The translations under genes were made by a program, and so were the position numbers. Positions 37,760 to 45,812 of a stretch of DNA of 64,000 bases are shown here, piece by piece (the stretch's first letter is position 1; each line of letters opens with the position of its first letter). The DNA comes from Myxococcus xanthus. GTDB lineage: Bacteria > Myxococcota > Myxococcia > Myxococcales > Myxococcaceae. The notes beneath the pieces were generated by a model, which saw only the letters and a program-made list of their open reading frames with translations, did no database searches and was not told the DNA's origin. Where the stretch lies: NCBI RefSeq assembly GCF_006402735.1, contig NZ_CP017174.1:7048001-7112000 (forward strand). Reading direction: 5' to 3'.

Positions 37760-38805
37760 GACGTCTGTCTCCGTGGATGGCCGTCCAGTTCCCGCGCATC
37801 CATCGCCGTGCGCAGGACGACCGCCGCCGCCTGGTACAGCTCCTCCGGAATGGGCTCGCCCACGTCGTAGTGGATGAGGCTGCGTGCCAGCGGGATGTCC
37901 CGCACCACCGGAATGCCTAGTCGGCGTGCCTGCTCCCGCATGGCGAGCGCATCCCCTTCCCGGGCCTTGGCCACGAGATAGGGCGCCTCACATTCGTCGA
38001 CGTCGTAGCGGAGCGCGACCGCGATGTGCGTGGGGTTGACGACCACGGCGGTCGCCTTTTGCACCCCGCGTGCCGCACCGCCCTGCGAAAGCTGGCGATG
38101 CAGGGCCTTCCGCTGCCCCTTGTGCCGGGGGTCGCCTTCACTCTCCTTGTACTCGCGCTTCATCTCCTCGCGAGTCATCATCAAATCCTTGATGTGGCGC
38201 CGCCAGGCCAGCGCGTAGTCCCCCACGCCCAGCACCACCAGCAAACAGGCCAGGCGGCTCGCGAGTCCGGACACGTGCGCGACCACCAGGCTCAAGCCCT
38301 CCGTACCGCCCAGCCACGCGGTCTTCATCGCATCCGGAGCGGCCTCCTCCGCATCGCTCCAGACGAGCGCCCCCACCAGGCAGACAATCAGCAGCGTCTT
38401 CGCCAGTTCCACCCAGGGGCGCCAACTGAAGAGCCGCTGCATGCCCGCCACGAGACTGATGCGCTCCAGCTTCGGCTCGACATGCTGGAGATCGGCTTCC
38501 AAACCCACCGTGGCCACGGACACGAGCAGCGCCGCGGCGAACGCGCCCCCCAGCACCGGGCCACAAAAACGCGCGGCAATCCAGAGCCCTTCCTGCCACG
38601 CCCCAAGGTCCTGCTGTCCCAGGAAGAGGTGCTCCGTCCATGCCTGGAGCCTCGCCATGCCCACTGGCGCGGCCTCCGTGAGCCCGAACAAGCCACCCGC
38701 CGTCACCGCGCTGGCGTTGAGCAAGCGGCTGCGGGGAATCTGTCCTTTGCGCCGTGCTTCACGAAGGCGCTTCGCGCTGGGCTTCTCTGTCTTCTCCCCA
38801 CTCAC
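37756..38805 (-). CDS. sctU: Type III export switch protein SctU (FlhB/YscU family)
   Basis: A 349-residue membrane protein controlling substrate switching. The N-terminal basic motif EKTEKPSAKRLREARRKGQIPRS and about four membrane helices are followed by a cytoplasmic domain with the autocleavage site NPTH in AVVVNPTHIAVALRYD (cleavage between Asn and Pro in the family). The closing part, EPIPEELYQAAAVVL, is typical. GTG start overlapping the sctT stop (GTGA). Confidence 0.95.
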   Translation of the reverse strand: MSGEKTEKPSAKRLREARRKGQIPRSRLLNASAVTAGGLFGLTEAAPVGMARLQAWTEHLFLGQQDLGAWQEGLWIAARFCGPVLGGAFAAALLVSVATVGLEADLQHVEPKLERISLVAGMQRLFSWRPWVELAKTLLIVCLVGALVWSDAEEAAPDAMKTAWLGGTEGLSLVVAHVSGLASRLACLLVVLGVGDYALAWRRHIKDLMMTREEMKREYKESEGDPRHKGQRKALHRQLSQGGAARGVQKATAVVVNPTHIAVALRYDVDECEAPYLVAKAREGDALAMREQARRLGIPVVRDIPLARSLIHYDVGEPIPEELYQAAAVVLRTAMDARELDGHPRRQTS

Positions 38806-39596
38806 CGCGCCACCTCACCCAACAGCGCCAGCGCGCCTTCCACGGACAACACGCCCGCCAACAGCCGCTCACACAACACGCCCGTCCCCAGCCACAACAA
38901 GGCGCCCCCACCCAGAATCTTCAGCGGCGTCCCCACCTCCTGAAGATTCACCTGCGGTGCCGCTCGCGAGGCCAGGCCCAGGAAACAGTCCACGGTCAGC
39001 ACCGCCGCGGCGATCGGCGCCCCCACCGCCAGCCCCGTGGCCATGGCCGCGCCCGCCAGCAGGACGACATGCAGCGTGCCCGCCTCGGTTGGAACGAAGG
39101 CGCCGAGCTTCACCACACCGAACCCACGCAGCACGCTGGATGTGACGAGCGGCCACATGCCACCGGAGACCACCAGCGCCACCAGCAGATGGTAGAGCCC
39201 CTCCCCTGCCGCGGACTCACGGCTCCCCGCCAGGGGCAGACTCGCCTCGGCGGAGGTTCCACGGAGCAGGTCGATGAACCGGCCCCCCATGCGCGCGGCA
39301 TCGAAGGGGAGTGCCGCGACCAACCCCACGGACGTGCCGAAGAGCAGCTCGCGAATCACCAATCCGCCCAGGGCCACCGACGACGTAACAGGCGCATCCA
39401 GCACCACGCCCGCCTCCACCCGGAGGAAAAGCGACAGGGACAGAACCAATGCCAGGCGGACCATCGTCGGCGTGGCCTGCCCTCCCAGCAGCGGACACAG
39501 GAACGTCATGGGCAGCAGCCGCGCGGCACACAGAGCCACCACGATGATGTCCGGCCCCAGTGACTCGAGCCAGACGCGGAGCGGCTCCAGATTCAT
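38802..39596 (-). CDS. sctT: Type III export apparatus protein SctT (FliR/YscT family)
   Basis: A 264-residue polytopic membrane protein of the export gate that assembles with SctR5S4. Family features include VALCAARLLPMTFLCPLLGG, VIRELLFGTSVGLVAALPFDAARMGGRFIDLLRG and a hydrophobic C-terminal half. ATG 39596 overlaps the sctS stop (ATGA). The frame is open further upstream inside sctS, but the overlap fixes the start. Confidence 0.93.
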   Translation of the reverse strand: MNLEPLRVWLESLGPDIIVVALCAARLLPMTFLCPLLGGQATPTMVRLALVLSLSLFLRVEAGVVLDAPVTSSVALGGLVIRELLFGTSVGLVAALPFDAARMGGRFIDLLRGTSAEASLPLAGSRESAAGEGLYHLLVALVVSGGMWPLVTSSVLRGFGVVKLGAFVPTEAGTLHVVLLAGAAMATGLAVGAPIAAAVLTVDCFLGLASRAAPQVNLQEVGTPLKILGGGALLWLGTGVLCERLLAGVLSVEGALALLGEVAR

Positions 39597-39862
39597 GCCG
39601 CGACCTCGGAGATGAGCATCAGGAGCTGGTGGGTGAAGCGCGTGAGCTGCCCGGCAATCCAGGGCCCGGCGAGGACCAGTGCCAGGACGGCCGCGCACAG
39701 CTTGGGCACCACCGACAACGTGGACTCCTGAAGCTGGGTGGTGGCCTGGAAGAGGCTCGACAAGAACCCCACCACCAGGCTCGCGCCAATTGGCGGCAGC
39801 GACGCCATCACCATCAACAGCAGGGCCTCACGTCCCAGGGTGAGGAAGACGTCCTGGGTCAT
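39593..39862 (-). CDS. sctS: Type III export apparatus protein SctS (FliQ/YscS family)
   Basis: An 89-residue protein with two membrane helices, usual length for the family: LGREALLLMVMASLPPIGASLVVGFLSSLFQATTQLQE and a second helix AAVLALVLAGPWIAGQL. The motif Q(A/I)TQLQE in the loop is typical. ATG 39862 is 4 bases after the sctR stop. Confidence 0.93.
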   Translation of the reverse strand: MTQDVFLTLGREALLLMVMASLPPIGASLVVGFLSSLFQATTQLQESTLSVVPKLCAAVLALVLAGPWIAGQLTRFTHQLLMLISEVAA

Positions 39863-39866
39863 GGCG

Positions 39867-40598
39867 TCACCGGTAGCCGAGGATGAGGCCCCGCGCGAGC
39901 AGCGACCAGCCATCCACGGCGACGAAGAGGAGAATCTTGAAGGGTAGACTCACCTGGCTGGGTGACAGCGTCTGCATGCCCAGCGCGAGCAGCACGTTGG
40001 CAATCACCATGTCCAGCACGAGGAACGGGAGGAAGACGAGGAAGCCAATCTGGAAGGCTTCCTTCAGCTCGGTGATGACGAAGGCCGGAATGACGACGAA
40101 GAGGTCCGTCTCCCGCACCACGTCCATCTCCTCCACCGGCCGCAGCTCCCGCGCCAGGTCCACGAAGCGCGCTCGCTCCTCAGCGCTCCCGTGCTTGACC
40201 AGGAAGGCGCGCAGCGGCTCCGACACGCGGCTCGCGGCGGAGAGCATCTCCGCGCCGGAACCCGACGCCACCTCCGCGTAGGCCACCTGCCCGGCGTCGT
40301 ACATGCGTTCCATCACCGGGGCCATGATGTGCCCGGTGAGCACCGCCGCCAGGCCCGTGAGCACGATGGTAGGCGGCGCCTGCTGCGTGCCCATGGCCGA
40401 GCGGGCCAGCGACAACACGACGGCGATCTTCGAGAAGCTCGTCAGCATCAGCACCGCGAACGGCAGCAGCGACATCACCGCGAGCATGCCCATCATCGAC
40501 AGAGGGCTGCCCGCGTACGACATCCGCGACAGTGAGCTCTCCGCCGCGGCGGCCACGGCAGGAACCAGCAGGAGCGCTCCCAGCAAGCCGTGGCTCAT
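39867..40598 (-). CDS. sctR: Type III export apparatus protein SctR (FliP/YscR family)
   Basis: A 243-residue gate protein. A cleavable-type N-terminal hydrophobic segment is followed by the family blocks LTSFSKIAVVLSLARSAMGTQQAPPTIVLTGLA and VIPAFVITELKEAFQIGFLVFLPFLVLDMVIANVLLALGMQTLSP. The ATG overlaps the stop of the FliO-like gene (ATGA). A signal-peptide-like N-terminus is closer to FliP than to most SctR proteins, which fits the flagellum-like flavour of the operon. Confidence 0.95.
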   Translation of the reverse strand: MSHGLLGALLLVPAVAAAAESSLSRMSYAGSPLSMMGMLAVMSLLPFAVLMLTSFSKIAVVLSLARSAMGTQQAPPTIVLTGLAAVLTGHIMAPVMERMYDAGQVAYAEVASGSGAEMLSAASRVSEPLRAFLVKHGSAEERARFVDLARELRPVEEMDVVRETDLFVVIPAFVITELKEAFQIGFLVFLPFLVLDMVIANVLLALGMQTLSPSQVSLPFKILLFVAVDGWSLLARGLILGYR

Positions 40599-41029
40599 GG
40601 CCCCTCCCGCCTGCCCCGAATCGTGCGGGACCTGGGCATGGGCCGCCGGGCCTGCGCCAGGACATCGCCAAACTCCGGCGCTGGCGCTGCCGTCTCGCGA
40701 ATCTCCGCGAACGCGTCACCGAAGGCCACCAGGTAGCTGCGCCCATCCACCTCCACGAGCGCCACACCGCACCGCTGCGACAGTCCCGCTCGTGATACGA
40801 CATTCAGCCGTGGCGCCATGGGTGCGCCCGTGACGACAGCGCCGCGCCGGTGCAACCACCACCCCAGCGCGGCCAGCGCCACGACGCCCAGCAACCACCG
40901 CGCGGCCACCATGGTGGACACCCCAGCCACCGGGCCCATCACCGCCAACCCCAGCACCAGTGCCCCCGCCAACAGCAAGCGCGAGCGCGGCGAAGGAACG
41001 AAACGCTGTGCATTCATGACGGGGCTCAC
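40595..41029 (-). CDS. FliO-like small membrane protein in the type III operon
   Basis: A 144-residue protein with two adjacent membrane helices (about residues 18-37 and 41-60) and a cytoplasmic domain beginning RLNVVSRAGLSQRCGVALVEVDGRSYLVAFGD. That pattern is that of FliO, the flagellar protein encoded next to FliP that helps its assembly. FliO is not part of standard non-flagellar type III systems. GTG start overlapping the sctQ stop; its stop overlaps the sctR ATG. It lies exactly where fliO sits in flagellar operons (fliM/N-fliO-fliP). Confidence 0.7.
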   Translation of the reverse strand: MSPVMNAQRFVPSPRSRLLLAGALVLGLAVMGPVAGVSTMVAARWLLGVVALAALGWWLHRRGAVVTGAPMAPRLNVVSRAGLSQRCGVALVEVDGRSYLVAFGDAFAEIRETAAPAPEFGDVLAQARRPMPRSRTIRGRREGP

Positions 41030-42171
41030 GGCAGCAGCGCCAGGACGCGGGCTCCTACCTCGCCCTCGATTTCCACCAACTCGGCGCGGGCCACCGCGCG
41101 GTCTCCCACGCGCAGCACCACTGGCTCACTGACGTTGATGTGCAGGGGAAGCAGCGCGCCAGGCTTGAGCGCCGCGAGTTCCGACAGGGGAATCATCACC
41201 CGCGTCAGCTCGATTTCCACATCCACGGGCAGCGGAGGCATGCCCTCCTCCTGCTTGGTCACGGCCACCATGTCCGACTCCTGGGGAATCCCACGCCCCT
41301 GCGCGCGGGTCAGTGAAAAGCCCTCGGCGAGGAAGTCTCCCGAGAGCGCGAATCCGCGCGTCACCAGCCGCCCCGGCCCGAAGAGCTGGCCGGCCTGCTT
41401 GCGCACGCCTTCGAAGACGACGACGTCCCCCACCACGAGCGCGTCCAGAGCGTTCGCGGACAGCGGCGTCTGGCCTACGAGGCACCGGGCCTCCAGCGAG
41501 GCGGCCAGCACCTCTGGCGCGATGCCCGGCGCACGCTCCACCGGAAGCGCTTGGAACACCGTCTGGACCACCTGTGACGGCAGCAGCAACCGCGCGCCCG
41601 CGCGCGACTCGCCCACGGCCACCATCAGCTCAATGCCAACCAAGGGTTCGCGCGGGTCCAAGCGCGCCACCACGTCCGACCTGGACATCGTCACGCCCGC
41701 GAGCCGTGGACCGAGCCACGGGTATGCCCCGCCCGCCGCCCTCACCGCGGAGAGCGCGACCAGCAGGACATAGGCCAACGTCGACTCTTCCAACCGGGCC
41801 AACTCCGTCACCACGCCGGGCCGCTGCCCCGCGCCAGCGATGCGCTCCAGCCCCATGAAGGCGAGCGCGGGCTCCAGCTCCAGCACCGCCGTGCCTCCCA
41901 CCGCCGACAGCTCCAGCAGCGCGAAAATCGCGGGCTCGCCCAGTCCGACCGAAGGCGAGACGACGGACTCCAGGAAACGGGCCTCCGCGTTCACCAAACA
42001 GCCGAGCTCCCGAGTCAGTGCCGTCGTCACCGCCTCCAGCGCATCCCGTCCGAGGCCCGCGGCCTGGGGCCGCTCCGCGAGCACGAGGTGCGCCCGGGTC
42101 AGCCGGCGCGTTCCCAAGCGGCGCAGGGGGCGGACCTTCCGGCTGGAGGCGTATTCGATACGGGTATTCAT
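41026..42171 (-). CDS. sctQ: Type III C-ring protein SctQ (SpoA-domain)
   Basis: A 381-residue cytoplasmic sorting-platform protein. The C-terminal SpoA domain (about residues 305-380) reads PVDVEIELTRVMIPLSELAALKPGALLPL then EPVVLRVGDRAVARAELVEIEGEVGARV, as in FliN/SctQ. A second degenerate SpoA-like region precedes it. The N-terminal part is helical and resembles FliM middle-domain spacing, but no EIDALL chemotaxis motif is seen. ATG 42171 has GGAG 6 bases upstream. The upstream gap of 147 bases contains a hairpin. Confidence 0.88.
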   Translation of the reverse strand: MNTRIEYASSRKVRPLRRLGTRRLTRAHLVLAERPQAAGLGRDALEAVTTALTRELGCLVNAEARFLESVVSPSVGLGEPAIFALLELSAVGGTAVLELEPALAFMGLERIAGAGQRPGVVTELARLEESTLAYVLLVALSAVRAAGGAYPWLGPRLAGVTMSRSDVVARLDPREPLVGIELMVAVGESRAGARLLLPSQVVQTVFQALPVERAPGIAPEVLAASLEARCLVGQTPLSANALDALVVGDVVVFEGVRKQAGQLFGPGRLVTRGFALSGDFLAEGFSLTRAQGRGIPQESDMVAVTKQEEGMPPLPVDVEIELTRVMIPLSELAALKPGALLPLHINVSEPVVLRVGDRAVARAELVEIEGEVGARVLALLP

Positions 42172-42214
42172 CGGTGGCTCCGCTGCTGCAACAGGACGCA
42201 CCCCAACCATGCAG

Positions 42215-42231
42215 GGCCCCCGCCAGGGGCC
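42215..42231 (-). promoter_or_regulatory. Hairpin in the only long gap of the type III operon
   Basis: GGCCCC-cgcca-GGGGCC (reading on the plus strand), perfect 6-bp stem, 44 bases upstream of sctQ. Possible RNA processing or attenuation site between the basal-ring part (sctF-like, sctI, sctJ, FliG-like) and the gate part of the operon. Confidence 0.3.
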
Positions 42232-42318
42232 GGGCTCGTGGAGTCGCGGGGTTGGGAAGGCATGGCATCCGTGCGCGGGACGCCGGGTACACGGGCCGGG
42301 ACGGCGCCGCCTCCAGAC

Positions 42319-42810
42319 TCAGCGCGTGGCCTCGCGAATCAGGCGCTCGGCCAGTGCCCCCAGCGCGGGAGGCACCTCTGACGCCTGATGCGCCAGACTT
42401 CCGTCGGGAAACAAGGTCCGGTGGTACGGAGGCAGACGCCGAAAGATTTCCCGGCGAAGCATGGGAGGCGCGTCACTCATGAGGCGCCGCAGCCGAGCAG
42501 CGGCATCAGCTCGTTCCCCGAACTCCACCGCCACCTTCGCCTGTCGCTGCGCGGAGGGCAGCGCGGACAGACGCTGGAGGTGCTCCCGCGCACGCACCGC
42601 CGATTCCTCGCCCAGTTCGCCCAGCAGGGTGCCCGCCCGCTCCCGCCCCAGCACCCACGCGACGAGCGCGAGGCGTTCGAGTGGAATCGGCAAGGGGCCC
42701 ACGAGACGGGGCACCTCCTCGGTCGGTGCAGCGGCCCGGACGGACGCGGAGCTCCGGCCGGGCCGAGGCTTGCGCCCTACGCGTGTCGCATCCATGCGTT
42801 CGCTCTCCAT
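42319..42810 (-). CDS. FliG-N-like / SctK-position protein in the type III operon
   Basis: A 163-residue protein without signal or membrane segment. Residues about 45-110 (LERLALVAWVLGRERAGTLLGELGEESAVRAREHLQRLSAL) resemble the N-terminal FliG repeat that contacts the MS ring, and a second helical part ends RREIFRRLPPYHRTLFPDG. It follows sctJ immediately, as fliG follows fliF in flagellar operons, and it occupies the place of sctK in non-flagellar ones. ATG 42810 or GTG 42816 could start it. The assignment is from pattern and position only. Confidence 0.55.
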   Translation of the reverse strand: MESERMDATRVGRKPRPGRSSASVRAAAPTEEVPRLVGPLPIPLERLALVAWVLGRERAGTLLGELGEESAVRAREHLQRLSALPSAQRQAKVAVEFGERADAAARLRRLMSDAPPMLRREIFRRLPPYHRTLFPDGSLAHQASEVPPALGALAERLIREATR

Positions 42811-42817
42811 GGACACC

Positions 42818-43621
42818 TCACGCCACCTTGCGCGCCGGTCCCGGTGACAACACGGGCCGCGCGGGTCCAGGCGGCGCGGACGGAGTCGGCGTCCGGTCGC
42901 GGTAGTGCCGCATCCGGAGCGTCACCAGCACCAGCGCTACCGACAGCCCCGTCACCATGAGGCCCAACACCGCCAGGAGGGCACGCAGTCGGGTCAGCGG
43001 AGACACGCCCACCACCGTCGGAGCCTCCACTCGGGTGGAGACCTCGTCCACCAACAGCGAGACGGCTTCTGGCGACAGGCCCTCCACACCACCCGCGAGG
43101 AGGACCTTCAACGTCTCGGAGGATTGCCGCACCCGTGCCGCATTGCCCGGCGCCACGCGAAGCATGGCCGATGCCTTCGATGGACCCGGGGCCTGTCCCA
43201 CTCTCGGCGGCGCGGGCACCACCAGGTGGACGCGCGCGAGCAGCACCCCTTCCACGGATTGGAGCGTCTTCTCCAGGCTCCGCTCCATCACCCTCACTCG
43301 GCAGACGCTCTCCTCCACCGGCGTGCGCACCAGCCCGCCACCGCCGAAGACGTCACACCCCACTTCCTCCTTCAGCCTCGGCAGCCCCAGCTCCGACAGG
43401 ATGCGGACCGCGTCCGAGGCGTGCTCGTCCGCCACCTCGATGGACCACGTGGGCTTCTTGCCCGCCTCGGGGACCTTGCGCGCGTCGAGCCCTCGCTCGA
43501 CGAGCACGGATTGAAGCTCGTTGGCCTGCCGCTCATCCAAGCCATGCTGGATGCGCTCGCGGCAGGCCGTGACGCTCACGAGTAGGAGGACGAAGACAGC
43601 GCGACGGAAAAGCAAAAGCAT
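42818..43621 (-). CDS. sctJ: Type III inner-ring lipoprotein SctJ (YscJ/FliF family)
   Basis: A 267-residue inner-membrane ring lipoprotein. Signal MLLLFRRAVFVLLLVSVTAC with lipobox SVTAC; the ring-building domain has QHGLDERQANELQSVLVERGL and the conserved RVRVMERSLEKTLQSVEGVLLARVHLVVP. A C-terminal helix (about residues 205-228) anchors it again. A lipidated N-terminus and short length separate SctJ from flagellar FliF. ATG 43621 has GAGGAG about 7 bases upstream. Confidence 0.95.
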   Translation of the reverse strand: MLLLFRRAVFVLLLVSVTACRERIQHGLDERQANELQSVLVERGLDARKVPEAGKKPTWSIEVADEHASDAVRILSELGLPRLKEEVGCDVFGGGGLVRTPVEESVCRVRVMERSLEKTLQSVEGVLLARVHLVVPAPPRVGQAPGPSKASAMLRVAPGNAARVRQSSETLKVLLAGGVEGLSPEAVSLLVDEVSTRVEAPTVVGVSPLTRLRALLAVLGLMVTGLSVALVLVTLRMRHYRDRTPTPSAPPGPARPVLSPGPARKVA

Positions 43622-43631
43622 CGGGTGCTCC

Positions 43632-44117
43632 TCAAACCTGGGTCTGGAGGACCTGCTTGACGCCGCCAGTCGCCTTCTCAACGACCTTGCCGGCGAGGTC
43701 GAGTTCCTGGCTCGCCCGGTAGACATGGGCCTGCAACGCGAGCAACTCCGCGGGCGTGAAGCTGCGGCCGGACTGCGCCAACTGAAGGATGTGGTCCAGC
43801 CGCTTTTGCGCCTGCCCCACCCGGTCCAACACCTGCGCCGCCTGCTGTGCTCGCGCCGCCTGCACCGAGTCCACGCGAGTGCCCGGCTTCACGTCCGCGC
43901 AGCCCGGCGCCGCGGGTCCCACCCCTTCGGCCCGGGAGACACCCCGCGGCGCCGCCGTGGGCGCGGGCTTCGGCGGCCCCTCCGTGGCCACCGGAACCCC
44001 TGTGCCCTTCGCAGGCCCCTTCACCTCGTCCAACACCTTGCTGAATCGCTCCCGGCTGGGCTCCACCGCGGGCGACGCGCCCGCTCCCCCCACCGGCCCC
44101 AACGTGTCCATGGCCAT
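43632..44117 (-). CDS. sctI: Type III inner-rod protein SctI (YscI/HrpB-like)
   Basis: A 161-residue protein with a Pro/Ala-rich N-terminal two thirds. The C-terminal helical region FTPAELLALQAHVYRASQELDLAGKVVEKATGGVKQVLQTQ carries the YscI/PrgJ signature (PxELLxLQ ... SKVVxKxxxxIxxLLxxQ). It forms the inner rod that holds the needle in other systems. It lies between the sctF-like gene and sctJ. ATG 44117 has GAGGAG 12 bases upstream; ATG 44111 is two codons later. Confidence 0.85.
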   Translation of the reverse strand: MAMDTLGPVGGAGASPAVEPSRERFSKVLDEVKGPAKGTGVPVATEGPPKPAPTAAPRGVSRAEGVGPAAPGCADVKPGTRVDSVQAARAQQAAQVLDRVGQAQKRLDHILQLAQSGRSFTPAELLALQAHVYRASQELDLAGKVVEKATGGVKQVLQTQV

Positions 44118-44132
44118 GGCTGGTGTCGCTCC

Positions 44133-44600
44133 TCAGCGGATGTTGTTGATGGCCGCCTTCGCGGAGTCGTGGCGGACCTTCATGATGTTGGAGACGGCGG
44201 TGTGCTCGCGGCTCTCCTTCTGCATCTCGTTCTGGAGCTGCAGGTAGGCCATGTTGAACTTCTGGCCCTCCGCGGCGAGCACCTTCTGCGCCTCCAGCAG
44301 GTCCCACGCCTCCTGGTTGCCCGCCGCGGCCCCCGCACCCGCCGCTCCCCCCGTCTCCGCTGTGGCGGGCATCCCCGCCCCCATCGTCTTCGGCGCCACC
44401 GCCGACACCACCGTCTTCGCGCTGGAGACGGCCGCGCTGACGATGGGCCCACCCGGAATCATGCCGCCCACCAGGCCCGCTCCCGAGCGCACCACCTCGT
44501 TCGCCGCGCGCGCCAGCACCGTGCCGAAGTCGTTCTGCGGCGTCTGACGCGGAACCGTATGGGTGATGGTCAGTGTGGGAATCCGACTGTCATTGGACAC
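44133..44600 (-). CDS. Possible type III needle/rod-like or early substrate protein
   Basis: First gene of the operon, 155 residues. The N-terminal half is Ala/Gly/Val-rich; the C-terminal 45 residues are strongly helical (YLQLQNEMQKESREHTAVSN followed by IMKVRHDSAKAAINNIR). Small proteins with a conserved helical C-terminus at this location are typically needle (SctF) or rod subunits, and the next gene is the rod protein. It is longer than usual needle subunits (about 80 residues), so the role is uncertain. GTG start with AGGAGG 6 bases upstream, the best ribosome-binding site in the operon, which fits a structural subunit made in high amounts. Confidence 0.6.
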   Translation of the reverse strand: MSNDSRIPTLTITHTVPRQTPQNDFGTVLARAANEVVRSGAGLVGGMIPGGPIVSAAVSSAKTVVSAVAPKTMGAGMPATAETGGAAGAGAAAGNQEAWDLLEAQKVLAAEGQKFNMAYLQLQNEMQKESREHTAVSNIMKVRHDSAKAAINNIR

Positions 44601-44634
44601 GGGCAGCCTCCTGCGGAGAGTTGCCCGGCCCCAT

Positions 44635-44650
44635 TTCAGCCGCCGTGCCA
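44635..44650 (-). promoter_or_regulatory. Candidate sigma54 promoter of the type III operon
   Basis: The minus strand reads TGGCACG-gcgg-CTGAA. The -24 element is a full match and the spacing is right; the -12 element matches only in TG (consensus TTGCA/T). The predicted start lies 20-25 bases before the ribosome-binding site of the first operon gene. Plausible in a genus rich in sigma54 activators, but the -12 half is weak. Confidence 0.3.
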
Positions 44651-44824
44651 GGGATAACCCCCGGCAATCCCAGGCGATGAGCCGCCACGGCGGGTCCGGA
44701 AGCGCTCCGCGAACCGGGAGGAGCGTCCGGGAGGCTGGACGGCGGCCCTGGCTGGAAACTTGCGTCCGCTCCGGAGTGCCTCAGAGTTGTTGCACCCTGT
44801 TGTGTGGAGAAGAGGAGAAACCCG

Positions 44825-45151
44825 GTGCGGACGACCGATGGCGGCCCCCAGATTGCCGAGCGCTTTCACCCACGCGTCGACGCCAACCTCCCCGTGAAGG
44901 TGCTCCTCAAGGGACGCTCGGTGATGGTTCGCGCTCGAGACGTGTCCATGGCGGGCCTGTTCTTGATGGCCCACCCGGCCGACACCGCGCGGGAGCTCGC
45001 CATCGCGGTGCCACTGCCTGGCGACCGGGAAATCGTCACCACCTGCCAGATTCGCCGCCGCGAAGTGGACGGTGTGGCGCTGGAGTTCGGCGAGCTGGAC
45101 TGGGACGACCTCATCGCCCTGGCGCGCTACCTCCACCCGCGCCTGCCCTGA
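44825..45151 (+). CDS. Single-domain PilZ protein
   Basis: A 108-residue protein that is almost only a PilZ domain. RFHPRVDANLPVKV supplies the RxxxR motif and ARDVSMAGLFLMA the (D/N)xSxxG motif, both needed for c-di-GMP binding. GTG 44825 has AGGAG 8 bases upstream; an earlier GTG at 44804 is possible. Divergent from the type III operon and convergent with a response regulator. Confidence 0.82.
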   Translation: MRTTDGGPQIAERFHPRVDANLPVKVLLKGRSVMVRARDVSMAGLFLMAHPADTARELAIAVPLPGDREIVTTCQIRRREVDGVALEFGELDWDDLIALARYLHPRLP

Positions 45152-45163
45152 AGCCCGCCTGAC

Positions 45164-45571
45164 TCAGGGCAGCTCCGGCTTCGGCCCCGCTTCGCGCAGC
45201 CGCTCCACCAGCGCCATCAGCTCGGCGCCCCGGAAGGGCTTGTGGATGTAGCCGTCCGCCCCCGCCTGGGTGGCGCTCTCCATGTCGGAGCGCTTCGCCT
45301 TCGCGGTGAGCATGTAGAGAGGCACCCCCGCGGTGGCCGGGTCCCCCTTGAGGATGCGGCACACGGAAATGCCGTCCAGCTGCGGCAACACCACATCCAT
45401 CAGGATGAGGTGGAACGTCTGGCTCTTGGCCAGCTTCAGGCCCTCCAGCCCCGTGGCGGCGCACACCACGTCCACGGTGCCGTCACTCAGCATGGAGCGC
45501 ACCAGCTCCCGGATGACCGGCTCATCCTCGACCAGAAGGATGTGGAAGGGTGCCTGGGAATTGCCAGCCAT
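45164..45571 (-). CDS. Single-domain response regulator
   Basis: A 135-residue CheY-like receiver. Acidic pair in HILLVEDEPVIRELV, phospho-acceptor Asp in FHLILMDVVLPQLDGISVCR, switch Thr in YMLTAKAK and Lys in IHKPFRG. No output domain, so it acts through protein contacts. ATG 45571 with GGAGAA 5 bases upstream. The cognate kinase is not in the window. Confidence 0.93.
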   Translation of the reverse strand: MAGNSQAPFHILLVEDEPVIRELVRSMLSDGTVDVVCAATGLEGLKLAKSQTFHLILMDVVLPQLDGISVCRILKGDPATAGVPLYMLTAKAKRSDMESATQAGADGYIHKPFRGAELMALVERLREAGPKPELP

Positions 45572-45812
45572 GGTTCTCCGGACGAAACACGATGCCAATG
45601 CCACCCGCCGCGCGCGGTATAGCCCTCCGGGGCGTAGCCGCACCAGGGAGGATGCAACGGATTGTGCAATGGCACCCGTCTCCCCCATACGTAAGCGGGA
45701 CACACACTGGATGCCTTGCTTTTCGATTAGGAGGGCTGACAGGCGAGCGTAGCCAGGGGGGGCACGGCCCCGTCCAACACGGCCAGAAACCGGGCGCTAT
45801 GATGACCCGGGA

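Noticed and set aside
35693-44600. Flagellar operon
   Set aside because: SctJ is a short lipoprotein, an SctI-type rod is present, and there are no FliF-sized ring, hook or flagellin genes.
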